Below, in pieces: positions 1 through 7,858 of a stretch of DNA of 34,293 bases. The stretch is taken from assembly GCA_016286775.1 (NCBI GenBank), contig JAEEUA010000009.1:1-34293 (forward strand). Reading direction: 5' to 3'. How positions within the stretch are numbered: position 1 is the first letter of the stretch; each line of letters starts with the position of its first letter. A program made the position numbers and the translations under genes. The DNA comes from Bacteroidales bacterium (lineage in GTDB: Bacteria > Bacteroidota > Bacteroidia > Bacteroidales > UBA3663). Below the pieces are notes generated by a model that made no database searches, was not told the DNA's origin, and was given only the letters and a program-made list of their open reading frames with translations.

Positions 1-936
1 GCCCAGGGTACCATCATTCGTGACGTAAGCCATATAAACGTGAGGAATGTTGCTGACCGTACGATCGTCGTGCCATGCGCAGATCACGCCGCCATCGCCC
101 GAAGGCTTCACATCGAGGAAGGTCCAGAGGGGCACACTGCCGAAACCGCCGTCATAAATGGTTACACGCTTTGACCAGGCCTCTGTGCCATCGGCATTGT
201 ACTTCATGGCCGAAAGATATTCGCTCGACGAACGTCCCCAAACGAGGATGAACTGATTGTTGCCGGCATCGACAACGTATGGATAGTCATTATAAGGACC
301 TGCCAATTTGGTCTCCATGGGGTCCCACTGGGATTCGCCATCCTTCGTAATCTTCTGCAACGAAACGGCCGTGCTGGTGTTCATCCACATCCATGCGAAG
401 ATGTTCGAACCGTCTTCAAGTTCGCAGATGCTCATGGCAGCATTGGCATTGCACTTCATGGCGTTATCGACGGGGATACCATCCTCATCCCATACGTGGG
501 TTCCATCGGGACGCAGGCGATAGGCGGTGTAGTTCATCACACCTTCCTCATAGTTGCTGTTGCGGCGGTCGTGTACTACAATGGTTATCGTAGAGTCGCG
601 GTTGGCGTACATATACTGGTTGCAAACGGTCCACGACTGGTTGTCGTAGGCAGAAAGCAGAATGCCATCGTCACCGAACTTGCGCTCGCCTTCGGGTGTG
701 AAGGCCTGTACACGCATGTTGTAAGAGGTGGTGTACATGTCTTCTACGGCTGAACTTGCTGGGTCGTCGCCGAAGAACCAGATGGTGCCATCGACTCCGA
801 CACATACTTCGTTCGAATAGAATCCCTTGTCTTCGGGGAAAATGGTGGTAGCGACATCGCGGTCGGTACTCCACTGGGCAAATGCCGAAGCTGAGCAGCA
901 TGCTGCAGCAGCGAGCAGGATGTAGAATTTTTTCAT
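1..936 (-). CDS. Secreted protein of unknown function, C-terminus beyond left edge
   Basis: The frame is open from an ATG at 936 to the window edge (312 codons), so the C-terminus is missing. It begins MKKFYILLAAAACCSASAFA, a clear signal peptide with a likely cut before QWSTD. The mature part has recurring short blocks of the type 'DGTHVWDEDG', 'DGESQWD' and 'DGTEAWSK', spaced as in beta-propeller-like or T9SS-exported Bacteroidales proteins. I recognise no catalytic motif. No Bacteroidota -7 box is visible just upstream; instead an octamer repeat array (968-1055) separates it from the gene before it, which runs in the same direction, so co-transcription is possible. Function unknown; reading frame and export are fairly sure. 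Confidence 0.8.
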   Translation of the reverse strand, partial: MKKFYILLAAAACCSASAFAQWSTDRDVATTIFPEDKGFYSNEVCVGVDGTIWFFGDDPASSAVEDMYTTSYNMRVQAFTPEGERKFGDDGILLSAYDNQSWTVCNQYMYANRDSTITIVVHDRRNSNYEEGVMNYTAYRLRPDGTHVWDEDGIPVDNAMKCNANAAMSICELEDGSNIFAWMWMNTSTAVSLQKITKDGESQWDPMETKLAGPYNDYPYVVDAGNNQFILVWGRSSSEYLSAMKYNADGTEAWSKRVTIYDGGFGSVPLWTFLDVKPSGDGGVICAWHDDRTVSNIPHVYMAYVTNDGTLG

Positions 937-967
937 TCGTTAGGGGTTAATTTAATTATTTAAGAAT

Positions 968-1055
968 TTTCGAAATTACGGAATTTCGGTATAACGGTAT
1001 ACCGGAATCACGACATACCGAATAACGTCATACCGGAAATACCGGAATCACGTAA
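968..1055. repeat. Octamer array TNNCGNNA, 11 units
   Basis: Reading 8 bp at a time from 968 gives TTTCGAAA, TTACGGAA, TTTCGGTA, TAACGGTA, TACCGGAA, TCACGACA, then a 7-bp unit, TAACGTCA, a 9-bp unit, TACCGGAA and TCACGTAA. CG stays at positions 4-5 and T/A at the ends. It fills the gap between two minus-strand secreted-protein genes and has no flanking TCACGAAT arms. It belongs to the same family as the arrays at 14797, 14988, 31415 and 33550. Confidence 0.9.
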
Positions 1056-1064
1056 TAAAGAAAG

Positions 1065-3392
1065 TTATTTCAAAACAGCTCCATCGAGGCCAACCGTGCG
1101 TTCTGTCTGCCGATTGTGGATGACGAGTCGCCCGTCACGCCATTCGAAGCGAACGTTGGAGTCGGCATTTTCGTCGTGGAGTTCTTCGATGGCCTCAGGC
1201 TCCTTGGCAGCCGTACGGAAGAAGATGCGGTAGCCGTGGGAGTTGAATTCGAGTTGCTGTGCCAGAAGCGAACCCGTTTCGGAATACCATTTCACGTTGC
1301 CGCGCGGCGTCATGATGCCATTGCCCCAGCTGTCGGTAATTTCGTAGCAATAGATGTTGTCCGGCTGGAGATACAAGGTATCGACGTAGGTGACTTGCTT
1401 GGTGCTGTCGGGGAAGGGTACTGTCTCGTAGAGCACCATTCCCGTGGTGTCGCGCAGCAGGAAGCGGTTGTCCGAAGCAAAATAGTCTTCCTTGATCTTG
1501 ACGGTCACGTTACCCTCCACGTTGATGAGCGAATTGAAGGAGCCGCTGACAGTTTGCTTGTCGCACGGCTTGCCGTTGACCGAAGTGACAGCTATTTCAT
1601 ATTCATTGCGTCCTTCTTCCTGTGTCTGAATCCAATCGACAGGCAGCATCACGTATCCGCGCGTCTGTCCGGGGATGCTGCCGTTCCAGGTGGCTTGTTT
1701 GGTTTGTTCGTTGAGGGTTACATCGAACGTTGCTGCGGTAATCTCCTCGTTGCCGAGGTTCAGCAGATAAACTTCGCAGAAGTTGAATCCCCAGTTGCGT
1801 GTAGGCATTACCTTATAGGGTTGGAGTTCGAAGGCAAGCGGAAGGGCAAAGTCATCCGACGAGGGCTTGTTGGCGAGGCAGTTCACTATCGTGCGATTGC
1901 TGTCGCTGACGATTCCCATGAGTTCGACGTTTTCGGGCACAACGGCTTCGCCATGATAATCCTCGGGCAGCACATAGTCATAATGAAGCTTGAAGTAGGT
2001 ACCTGCCTCCACTTCGTCGAGGGGTTCGCCCCAGACGGGTGTCACATAGTCGCGTAGCACGCGGTTGTGGTCATAAGCCATCATGTTGTCGCCGCCGCCT
2101 GCCTGATATCCGACAAGGTGGTTCTGCGTCAGGGCAATCGACAAGGCGTAGGAACCGGTTTCGAGTGCAAATCCTTCTACATCGATGCGCAGGGTGCGGT
2201 CGGCGGCCGAATAGGTGCTTTGCATCCACAGGTTGACAGGTGCCGTGGTGTGCGCCTCGTTGCGTGCCATAGACACCCAGGAACCACGATCGACAATCAC
2301 GCCCATTTCGTTGGGGTCGTGACGATTGACCATGCCCGAAGGGAAGGCATCGGGGCCATAGTAGTCGGCAATCGAATCGCCTGCCTCCGAACGGTAATCG
2401 GGGAGTGCACGGCTCGAAGGATCGGCATAATGTCCTGTGTGTATCGAAATGGCATGCACCAGCTCGGGTTGTGCCAGCATCACATTCTCGACAACGACGT
2501 CGCCATCGGGGCAGTTGCCGCACAGTACGCCGGTGAAGTCCTCGATGAGCGCATGGCGTGGCTCGGGAGCCGACGAAACGTGCCACGGGCTGGTTTCGGG
2601 CTTGCAATGGGTAGCATTCACAATCTCGTGCTTCTCGTTGGTCAGCAGCGTGATGAGTTCGAGCTGGCGATAGTCGGTGTCGGTATTCTTGTACGAAGCC
2701 GGAACCTGGTATTCGTAGTGTCGGGTGAAGTAGCTGCCCACCGAAAGGGGGCCGAGCGGATCGCCCCACACGGGAGTCAGGTAGTCGCGAAGCACGTGGT
2801 TGTGGGGATATTCGTCGCCCATCAATCCGCCAGCTTGAGGGCCGAGAATGGAGTCCTGCGTCAAGGCAACGGCCAGATAGAGCGGTTTTCGCGAATCTTT
2901 GTCGGCATACTGCACATAGCCCTCCACATCGATGGTGAGCAATCCTGTAGCCACATCGTAGCGCGAAGCCGACCAGAGGTTGACGGGTGTAGTTTCGGCA
3001 ATATAGGACTCGACTTGCCCTTCCCATTGCGAACGCGACGTGAGCACGCGGCCTTCGTATTCGCGGCGATTCACCATGCCGATGGGGAAGCTCGTTGGGT
3101 CATAATAGTTGCCGATCACATCTCCTGCCGAGGTGTTGAAATCCGGCTGGTCTTCATATCTCGACTCTGCAAAGCTGCCAAAATGCACGCTGATGACCTC
3201 CACCAGGTCGGGGTGTTCTTCCAGGAGTGCTGCGGCAATCTTGTGTCCCTGTGGGCAATAGACACAATGTATGCCCGTAAATTCTTCCAAAACGGCATGT
3301 CGTTGCTGTATCTCGGTCGATACACGATAACCTGCCAGAACCATAGTTGGTAAGGAAAGAAGCAAAGTTAGAATATAGAATAGTTTGCTCAT
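1065..3392 (-). CDS. Secreted Omp28-like protein with two tandem thioredoxin-fold domains
   Basis: This is a 775-residue protein with an N-terminal signal peptide (MSKLFYILTLLLSLPTMVLA). Two similar domains follow one another, about residues 25-265 and 275-525. Each opens with a thioredoxin-like active-site motif (FTGIHCVYCPQG, Cys43/Cys46; FTGVLCGNCPDG, Cys291/Cys294). Each then repeats the same landmarks: 'SVH/SIHTG', 'FPIGMVNR/FPSGMVNR', 'TTPVNLW/TAPVNLW' and 'NHVLRDYLTPVWG/NRVLRDYVTPVWG'. This matches the Omp28-related family of Bacteroidota. The C-terminal third (530-775) looks like beta-sandwich modules and ends in a short tail (GLDGAVLK). The intact CXXC pairs suggest disulfide chemistry in the periplasm or on the cell surface; the substrate is unknown. 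The start is the ATG with a good signal peptide. Confidence 0.85.
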   Translation of the reverse strand: MSKLFYILTLLLSLPTMVLAGYRVSTEIQQRHAVLEEFTGIHCVYCPQGHKIAAALLEEHPDLVEVISVHFGSFAESRYEDQPDFNTSAGDVIGNYYDPTSFPIGMVNRREYEGRVLTSRSQWEGQVESYIAETTPVNLWSASRYDVATGLLTIDVEGYVQYADKDSRKPLYLAVALTQDSILGPQAGGLMGDEYPHNHVLRDYLTPVWGDPLGPLSVGSYFTRHYEYQVPASYKNTDTDYRQLELITLLTNEKHEIVNATHCKPETSPWHVSSAPEPRHALIEDFTGVLCGNCPDGDVVVENVMLAQPELVHAISIHTGHYADPSSRALPDYRSEAGDSIADYYGPDAFPSGMVNRHDPNEMGVIVDRGSWVSMARNEAHTTAPVNLWMQSTYSAADRTLRIDVEGFALETGSYALSIALTQNHLVGYQAGGGDNMMAYDHNRVLRDYVTPVWGEPLDEVEAGTYFKLHYDYVLPEDYHGEAVVPENVELMGIVSDSNRTIVNCLANKPSSDDFALPLAFELQPYKVMPTRNWGFNFCEVYLLNLGNEEITAATFDVTLNEQTKQATWNGSIPGQTRGYVMLPVDWIQTQEEGRNEYEIAVTSVNGKPCDKQTVSGSFNSLINVEGNVTVKIKEDYFASDNRFLLRDTTGMVLYETVPFPDSTKQVTYVDTLYLQPDNIYCYEITDSWGNGIMTPRGNVKWYSETGSLLAQQLEFNSHGYRIFFRTAAKEPEAIEELHDENADSNVRFEWRDGRLVIHNRQTERTVGLDGAVLK

Positions 3393-3447
3393 CTGATTTA
3401 TGAATTATGCTAATATTGTGCAATATTTTAGCTGCATTTTAACGACG

Positions 3448-3455
3448 CAAATATA
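3448..3455 (-). promoter_or_regulatory. Candidate -7 box for the Omp28-like gene
   Basis: On the minus strand this reads TATATTTG, a match to the Bacteroidota -7 consensus TANNTTTG. It would give a leader of about 50 nt before the ATG at 3392. No clear TTTG -33 element sits at the usual 19-21 bp spacing, so confidence is moderate. Confidence 0.45.
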
Positions 3456-3548
3456 CGTATATTTTCTTTACCAAGTAAAATAAAAATAGAAAAAAAGTTA
3501 TTTTACCTCCCATTTTTTTGCAAAAATACAATTATTTGCCACGAAATA

Positions 3549-3579
3549 TTGCTTTTTTCCGCGTGTTTGTTTATCTTTG
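3549..3579 (+). promoter_or_regulatory. Promoter of the TPR gene
   Basis: A TATCTTTG -7 box lies at 3572-3579 and a TTGC -33-like element at 3549-3552 with a 19-bp spacer. The leader to the ATG at 3648 is about 65 nt and A-rich. Confidence 0.6.
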
Positions 3580-3647
3580 CACCCAAGAAAGGTAATAAAC
3601 CCTTCACTCCTTACAAAGTCAAACAAACAAAAAGAAGATAATAACCT

Positions 3648-4520
3648 ATGAGAAAACTATTTCTTTCTGCCGTCTGCGCAATCCTGGCTGTTGGTATGAA
3701 TGCACAAACCACCTATCTGGAATATTGCAATGCGGGCGACGAATGTTTCAGCAACGCAGATTACAAGGGCGCCATCGAAAACTACATTAAGGCCCTTGAA
3801 CTCGACACCGAGAAGTCCGACTACACCACCGCCATGCAGCTCGGCAGCTGCTACGAACAAATAGAGGAGTGGCAGAAGGCGGGTGATGCCTTCAAGGATT
3901 CCTATATGCGAGGCAACTACGATGCAGGCGTCATCAACAACATGCGGCGCTGCTACGAGACGGCCGGCTGCACCGATTGCCTCAAGACCGCCTATAACGA
4001 CATTGCCACAGCATACCCCGAACAGCAGTATGCCATGGCTAAGCGCCTCTACAATATCTATAATAAGGAACAGGACAACGCCAACTGCCTGAAGTGCGTC
4101 GAGACGATGCTGCAGGACCCCGAGCTCACCGACGAGAACCGGTTGAAGTATCTCAAGAACGCGGCAAGTTTCGCGCTGAAGATGGATTCGACCGACATTG
4201 CCGAAAGCTACTACGAGAAGGTGCTCGAAATCGTGCCCAACGATGCCGACATCCACAAGGCCCTGGGCATCGGTCTCTACAACCAGATTGGCAACATCGA
4301 CAAGAATGCACAGGCAGCCTACAGCGCCAAACAGAAGGCCGGCACTGCCACACGTCACGACTACTCGATGATGCTGACCGCCACCAAGCGCGCCACCCTT
4401 AAGTATGGCCCCAAGGCCGTCGAGCACCTCAAGATTGCCAATCAGACGATGAAGGATCCCGAAATCACCAAGATCATCGCCAAGCTGCAGAACAATATTG
4501 CGGCTTATTCGAATAGATAA
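3648..4520 (+). CDS. Exported tetratricopeptide-repeat protein
   Basis: A 290-residue protein with signal peptide MRKLFLSAVCAILAVGMNAQ. The rest is helical and built of TPR-like units. For example, 'CNAGDECFSNADYKGAIENY' is followed by 'ALELDTEKSDYTTAMQLGSC', and later come 'IAESYYEKVLEIVPNDADIH' and 'KALGIGLYNQIG'. TPR proteins are scaffolds for protein contacts, so a periplasmic adaptor role is likely, but the partner cannot be read from sequence. Four Cys in the middle (positions around 100-150) are unusual for a plain TPR scaffold. The gene converges on the sirtuin gene with only 14 bp between stop codons. Confidence 0.8.
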   Translation: MRKLFLSAVCAILAVGMNAQTTYLEYCNAGDECFSNADYKGAIENYIKALELDTEKSDYTTAMQLGSCYEQIEEWQKAGDAFKDSYMRGNYDAGVINNMRRCYETAGCTDCLKTAYNDIATAYPEQQYAMAKRLYNIYNKEQDNANCLKCVETMLQDPELTDENRLKYLKNAASFALKMDSTDIAESYYEKVLEIVPNDADIHKALGIGLYNQIGNIDKNAQAAYSAKQKAGTATRHDYSMMLTATKRATLKYGPKAVEHLKIANQTMKDPEITKIIAKLQNNIAAYSNR

Positions 4521-4534
4521 GGGTTCGGGGGGCC

Positions 4535-5233
4535 TCAGGCCTCGGTTTCCCTCAAAATCTTGTCCAGCTCCTTCATTCCCTCGCTGGCACCCTTTTGGAT
4601 CTGCGTCACATCGCGATAGGGCGAATGGACGGGCTTCGGGTCGATGAGCCAGATGGGAGCTTTCGACGGGGCATAACCCAGCAGGCTGGCGGCGGGATAG
4701 ACGTTGAGCGACGTGCCGATCACCACCACGATGTCGGCTGTCTCCATGATTTCGGCCGCGCGGCTCAGATTGGGAACATCTTCGCCGAAGAAGACAATGT
4801 GCGGACGAAGCTGTACGCCGTGGCTGTCCTTGTCACCCATCTTGATGTCGGGGTTCTCGGGGTCAAGCGGATAATAGACGCCCTTGTCGCGTCCTTCGGG
4901 ACGGCATTTCATCAGTTCGCCATGCAGGTGGAGCACGTTCTTGGCTCCTGCCTGTTCGTGCAGGTTGTCAACGTTCTGGGTGATGACCTGCACGTCGAAT
5001 TTATCCTGCAGCGCAGCCACGAGCTTGTGTCCTTCGTTGGGCTTGCAGTCCTTGAACTTGCGACGCAGCATGTTGTAGAAGTTGAGCAGCACCTCGGGAT
5101 GTCGCAGCCAGGCTTCGTGGGTGCACACTTCCTCCACGCTGTAGTTTTCCCAAAGTCCATCACTATCGCGGAACGTCGAAATTCCGCTCTCGGCACTCAT
5201 GCCGGCACCAGTCAAAAATACAATTCTTTTCAT
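4535..5233 (-). CDS. cobB: Sir2-family NAD-dependent protein deacylase (sirtuin)
   Basis: A 232-residue sirtuin, full length for the bacterial class. The NAD-binding start GAGMSAESGISTFRD, TQNVDNLHEQAG, the catalytic HLHGE, LRPHIVFFGED and IGTSLNVYPAASL are all present, so NAD-dependent removal of lysine acyl groups is expected in the cytoplasm. Two oddities: the segment between HLHGE and LRPH holds a single Cys rather than the usual zinc-binding Cys set, and the helix that in CobB reads FYNARRR (Tyr and Arg contact succinyl groups) reads FYNMLRR here. Substrate range therefore cannot be copied from E. coli CobB. The gene is monocistronic and faces the TPR gene tail to tail. Confidence 0.9.
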   Translation of the reverse strand: MKRIVFLTGAGMSAESGISTFRDSDGLWENYSVEEVCTHEAWLRHPEVLLNFYNMLRRKFKDCKPNEGHKLVAALQDKFDVQVITQNVDNLHEQAGAKNVLHLHGELMKCRPEGRDKGVYYPLDPENPDIKMGDKDSHGVQLRPHIVFFGEDVPNLSRAAEIMETADIVVVIGTSLNVYPAASLLGYAPSKAPIWLIDPKPVHSPYRDVTQIQKGASEGMKELDKILRETEA

Positions 5234-5261
5234 GATAATATTTTGTTAGTTAATCCTTAAC

Positions 5262-5297
5262 TCAAATTGTTAATTGTTAATTAGTAATTGTTATTTG
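5262..5297. repeat. 7-bp word repeat in the sirtuin leader
   Basis: The stretch is made mostly of ATTGTTA words in 7-bp phase (ATTGTTA, ATTGTTA, ATTAGTA, ATTGTTA). It falls between the likely sirtuin promoter and its start codon. A similar array in the opposite orientation relative to the gene sits in the queF leader at 20271. Confidence 0.6.
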
Positions 5298-5324
5298 AAT
5301 ATGTATTTTATATGTTTGATGTTG

Positions 5325-5332
5325 CAAAAATA
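5325..5332 (-). promoter_or_regulatory. Candidate -7 box for the sirtuin gene
   Basis: On the minus strand this reads TATTTTTG, fitting TANNTTTG. The leader to the ATG at 5233 would be about 90 nt. No convincing -33 TTTG is seen. Confidence 0.4.
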
Positions 5333-5396
5333 CATAACTTTTATGAAAAATGGTAAAAAAGAAGTAAAAAAATTACCAATATATGCTGAAAAACAC

Positions 5397-5404
5397 TATC
5401 TTTG
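5397..5404 (+). promoter_or_regulatory. -7 box of the FKBP gene
   Basis: TATCTTTG lies 44 bp before the chosen ATG (5449). The -33 region is poor. The box rules out the in-frame ATG at 5383, which lies upstream of the predicted transcript start. Confidence 0.55.
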
Positions 5405-5448
5405 CGCCGCGAAATCTCAAAAATACAACAATAATATTCAAAAAATTT

Positions 5449-6192
5449 ATGAAAAAGTTCATTCTTAGTGTAATGGCAGCCGCAGCTTTTGCATGCGGTA
5501 TCAGCTCTTGTAACAATGGTGCTCCCAAGGCTACTTTTGCCAATGGTGACATCGACACCCTTTCCTATGCTTTGGGCGTTCTGAACGGTACTCGTTATTC
5601 TTCTATCCAGGATACTGGCGCTGTAGTTCCCGAGAAGGTGATAAACCTCGACAACTTCCTTAACGGTTTCCTCAATGCCCTTCATCGTGACTCTACCAAG
5701 CTTTCCATGACTCCCGAGGAGGCTCAGCAGTTCCTCCAGGCCTTCGACATGAAGATGCGCAAGGAGATGGAAGAGAAGCGTCAGGCTGAAGTGAATGCAA
5801 ACAAGGCCAAGGGCGCTGACTTCATGGCCGAGAATGCCAAGAAGGAAGGCGTGGTTGTTACTGAGAGCGGTCTGCAGATCGAGACCATCAAGGAGGGCAC
5901 CGGCAAGCAGGCAAAGGACGGTGACAAGGTGCTCGTCAACTATAAGGGTACGCTCATCGATGGCACCCAGTTCGATGCCAACGACTCGACCGAGTTTAGC
6001 GTGAACGGCGTAGTGAAGGGCTTCAAGGAAGGCATCCTCAGCATGAAGGAGGGCGGTAAGGTGAAGCTCACCATGCCCAGCGACCTCGCTTATGGCGACC
6101 GTGGTGCTGGTCAGAACATCCCTGGCGGTTCAGCCCTCGTTTTCGACGTAGAGCTCCTCAAGGTAATCCCCGCTCCTGCAAAGAAGAAGTAA
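5449..6192 (+). CDS. FKBP-type peptidyl-prolyl cis-trans isomerase, lipoprotein
   Basis: A 247-residue protein. The start at 5449 gives MKKFILSVMAAAAFACGISSC, a lipoprotein signal with lipobox ISSC and Cys21 as the acylation site. Residues about 35-135 form the helical FKBP_N dimerisation segment, rich in Glu/Lys/Gln. Residues about 140-242 are an FKBP domain: GLQIETIKEGTGKQA, VNYKGTLIDGTQFD, GFKEGILSMKEGGK, LAYGDRGAG and IPGGSALVFDVELLKV. This is the FkpA/Mip architecture, which speeds proline isomerisation and assists folding in the periplasm. A longer in-frame start (5383) exists but lies before the promoter and spoils the signal peptide. A strong terminator follows. Confidence 0.93.
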   Translation: MKKFILSVMAAAAFACGISSCNNGAPKATFANGDIDTLSYALGVLNGTRYSSIQDTGAVVPEKVINLDNFLNGFLNALHRDSTKLSMTPEEAQQFLQAFDMKMRKEMEEKRQAEVNANKAKGADFMAENAKKEGVVVTESGLQIETIKEGTGKQAKDGDKVLVNYKGTLIDGTQFDANDSTEFSVNGVVKGFKEGILSMKEGGKVKLTMPSDLAYGDRGAGQNIPGGSALVFDVELLKVIPAPAKKK

Positions 6193-6216
6193 TTTTCAAT
6201 CAAAATTCAATAAATG

Positions 6217-6250
6217 GGACGCATTTTTTAACGAAATGCGTCCTATTTTT
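6217..6250 (+). terminator. Rho-independent terminator of the FKBP gene
   Basis: A 10-bp perfect stem (GGACGCATTT with AAATGCGTCC) with a 7-nt loop is followed by TATTTTT. It starts 24 bp after the stop codon. Confidence 0.9.
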
Positions 6251-6298
6251 CGTTAAAATGGTACTTTTTTCATCATTTTGCTAAAATTTTTGCCACTT

Positions 6299-6332
6299 TT
6301 TGATTATTATTCCAAAAATCTTCTTATCTTTG
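6299..6332 (+). promoter_or_regulatory. Promoter of the Lrp-family gene
   Basis: TTTG at 6299-6302 and TATCTTTG at 6325-6332, 22-bp spacer. The leader to the ATG at 6382 is about 45 nt. Confidence 0.65.
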
Positions 6333-6381
6333 CGCCACAAAACATATTACAAAATAAACATCCCTTAATTCATTCCAACTT

Positions 6382-6897
6382 ATGGCCAATGAAAAAATTG
6401 ATGCGCTCGACAAGAAGATCCTGGATATTGTCACTCGGAACGCTCGCATCCCCAGCAAGAACGTAGCCATCGAATGTGGTGTGTCGCGTGCGGCCATCCA
6501 TCAGCGCATCCAACGCCTTATCGAACTGAAGGTCATTACCGGTAGCGGTTATAACATCGACCCGAAGGTCCTCGGACTCCAGACATGCACCTACATCGGC
6601 ATCCGTCTGGAACGTGGTTCGATGTATCGCGAAGTTGTCAAATGCCTGGAAGCCATCCCCGAAATCGTGGAGTGCCACTTTACGACCGGTCCTTACACTA
6701 TGCTCTGCAAACTCTATGCACGCGACAACGAGCACCTCATGGACCTTCTCAACAACAAGATCCAGGGTATCCCGGGAGTAGTCAGCACCGAAACGCTCAT
6801 CTCGCTCGAAGAGAGCATCAAGCGCGAAATCTCAATCTGTGGCGGCGCTCCCCCCGACATGTCCACCTTCACGGCCACCGACGACGATTGGGATTGA
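6382..6897 (+). CDS. Lrp/AsnC-family transcriptional regulator
   Basis: A 171-residue protein with the standard two-part layout. Residues about 5-60 are a winged helix-turn-helix (LDKKILDIVTRNARIPSKNV, then CGVSRAAIHQRIQRLIELKVITGSG). Residues about 70-150 are the RAM/AsnC ligand-binding domain (YIGIRLERG, IPEIVECHFTTGPYTMLCKL, IPGVVSTETLISLEE). An acidic tail (TATDDDWD) ends the protein. Such regulators form octamers or dimers whose DNA binding changes with amino acids; the ligand and targets are not visible here. The gene has its own promoter and terminator, so it is probably monocistronic. Confidence 0.93.
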   Translation: MANEKIDALDKKILDIVTRNARIPSKNVAIECGVSRAAIHQRIQRLIELKVITGSGYNIDPKVLGLQTCTYIGIRLERGSMYREVVKCLEAIPEIVECHFTTGPYTMLCKLYARDNEHLMDLLNNKIQGIPGVVSTETLISLEESIKREISICGGAPPDMSTFTATDDDWD

Positions 6898-6938
6898 TCC
6901 CGATTTACTTTGTTTTCATCCCAAATTATCAAAACATA

Positions 6939-6978
6939 AGCCAGCACAGGAATTCCCGTGCTGGCTTTCTTCTTCTTC
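6939..6978. terminator. Terminator between the converging Lrp and RibF-like genes
   Basis: A stem AGCCAGCAC / GTGCTGGCT with the loop AGGAATTCCC is followed on the plus strand by TTCTTCTTCTTC. The same stem sequence is reused in the cysS/mutS terminator at 14914. Confidence 0.75.
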
Positions 6979-6982
6979 TTCA

Positions 6983-7059
6983 TCACGAATTATCGAATTA
7001 AAGAATTATTTAGGAGAGTAGTCAAACAAAAAAAAATTCTCAAATTCTCTAATTCGTGA
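6983..7059. repeat. Inverted-arm octamer element (E1)
   Basis: The left arm reads TCACGAAT, TATCGAAT, TAAAGAAT (6983-7006). The right arm reads ATTCTCAA, ATTCTCTA, ATTCGTGA (7036-7059) and is followed by TAAAA. The arms are inverted copies of one another at the word level. The interior (about 29 bp) carries no TNNCGNNA core array. It occupies the gap between the Lrp terminator and the RibF-like gene. Confidence 0.85.
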
Positions 7060-7087
7060 TAAAAAAAAATCGTGATAAAAAATAATT

Positions 7088-7654
7088 CTAAAAATCCTGA
7101 TCCCATCCTAAGATTCGCTGAGCCTTCTCGACATCCCCCGCAATCAGGGCGCGGCGGACTTCCGACGAGGAATAGTGCAGGCCCGAACCATCGTCGAACA
7201 CGGGTTCCTGGACGACGTCCATGCCGCATTCCCGACCGTAGCGCACATAGTCGTCGAAACCTTCGGCACGATTGCGCCCGAAACGGTGGTCGTAGCCGAT
7301 CAGCAGGCGACGGATGTGCATCTGCCTGCGCAGGATGTCGCGGATGAACTCCTCGGCAGTAAGGTTGCGGACCTCTTCGGTAAAGTCGAGCAGGAAACAG
7401 ACGTCCACGCCCATCCGGTCGAACTTCTCAAGCCGTTCCTCCAGCGTGTCGATGAGCTGGAGGTCGTAGTCGGGTTGCACCACCTTGCGGGGATGATTCG
7501 CGAAGGTGACCACCGCCGAACGCATGCCATGTGCCCGGGCTTCCTGCTTGAGATGCTCCAAAAGGAACTGATGACCTTTATGAACACCATCGAAAAATCC
7601 AATGCAGGCTGTGTATTCACCCTCTATATTGTCAAATTTTCTATAAATTGTCAT
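7088..7654 (-). CDS. Short RibF-like protein: FAD synthetase domain only
   Basis: A 188-residue protein. The nucleotidyltransferase motif GFFDGVHKGH near residue 20 and VVTFANHPRKVV, LIGYDHRFGRNRAEG and SSSEVRRAL later on match the N-terminal FMN adenylyltransferase half of RibF. The protein stops at GDVEKAQRILGWDQDF, just where the riboflavin kinase half would begin; usual bifunctional RibF proteins are about 300 residues. So it may transfer AMP to FMN but cannot phosphorylate riboflavin, and a full-length RibF should exist elsewhere. The start at 7654 (MTIYRKF) was preferred to an in-frame start at 7756, which lies within the tRNA gene. Confidence 0.85.
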   Translation of the reverse strand: MTIYRKFDNIEGEYTACIGFFDGVHKGHQFLLEHLKQEARAHGMRSAVVTFANHPRKVVQPDYDLQLIDTLEERLEKFDRMGVDVCFLLDFTEEVRNLTAEEFIRDILRRQMHIRRLLIGYDHRFGRNRAEGFDDYVRYGRECGMDVVQEPVFDDGSGLHYSSSEVRRALIAGDVEKAQRILGWDQDF

Positions 7655-7669
7655 TTTTTGTCCGAAATA

Positions 7670-7701
7670 TTTGCTTATATGGAAAAAAAGCTTTATCTTC
7701 G
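7670..7701 (+). promoter_or_regulatory. Promoter of the tRNA gene
   Basis: TTTG at 7670-7673 and TATCTTCG at 7694-7701 with a 20-bp spacer. The tRNA starts 47 bp further on. The promoter overlaps the region just upstream of the divergent RibF-like gene. Confidence 0.7.
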
Positions 7702-7748
7702 CGCCGCGAAAATGAAAAACCCGTATCTGACGGTGGCTCTTCGCAGCC

Positions 7749-7822
7749 GGTCCCATAGCTCAGTTGGTCAGAGCAGCGGACTCATAATCCGTGGGTCGTA
7801 GGTTCAAGCCCTACTGGGACCA
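7749..7822 (+). tRNA. tRNA with anticodon CAT, probably tRNA-Ile2
   Basis: A complete cloverleaf: acceptor GGTCCCA with TGGGACC, D arm GCTC...GAGC, anticodon stem GCGGA/TCCGT with loop CTCATAA (anticodon CAT at 7783-7785), T arm GTAGG-TTCAAGC-CCTAC, discriminator A. CCA is not encoded. A CAT anticodon can be initiator Met, elongator Met or Ile2. The acceptor pairs C4:G69 and C5:G68, which TilS uses to recognise Ile2, favour the lysidine-modified isoleucine tRNA that reads AUA. Elongator tRNA-Met is the alternative. Confidence 0.95.
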
Positions 7823-7858
7823 CTTCATTAGATACTGGTTTGAAAATTTTCCGTTTGA

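Noticed and set aside
2067..3353. Long plus-strand open frame (428 codons) opposite the Omp28-like gene
   Set aside because: Antisense shadow: the minus-strand frame has a signal peptide, CXXC motifs and family landmarks, while this one has none.
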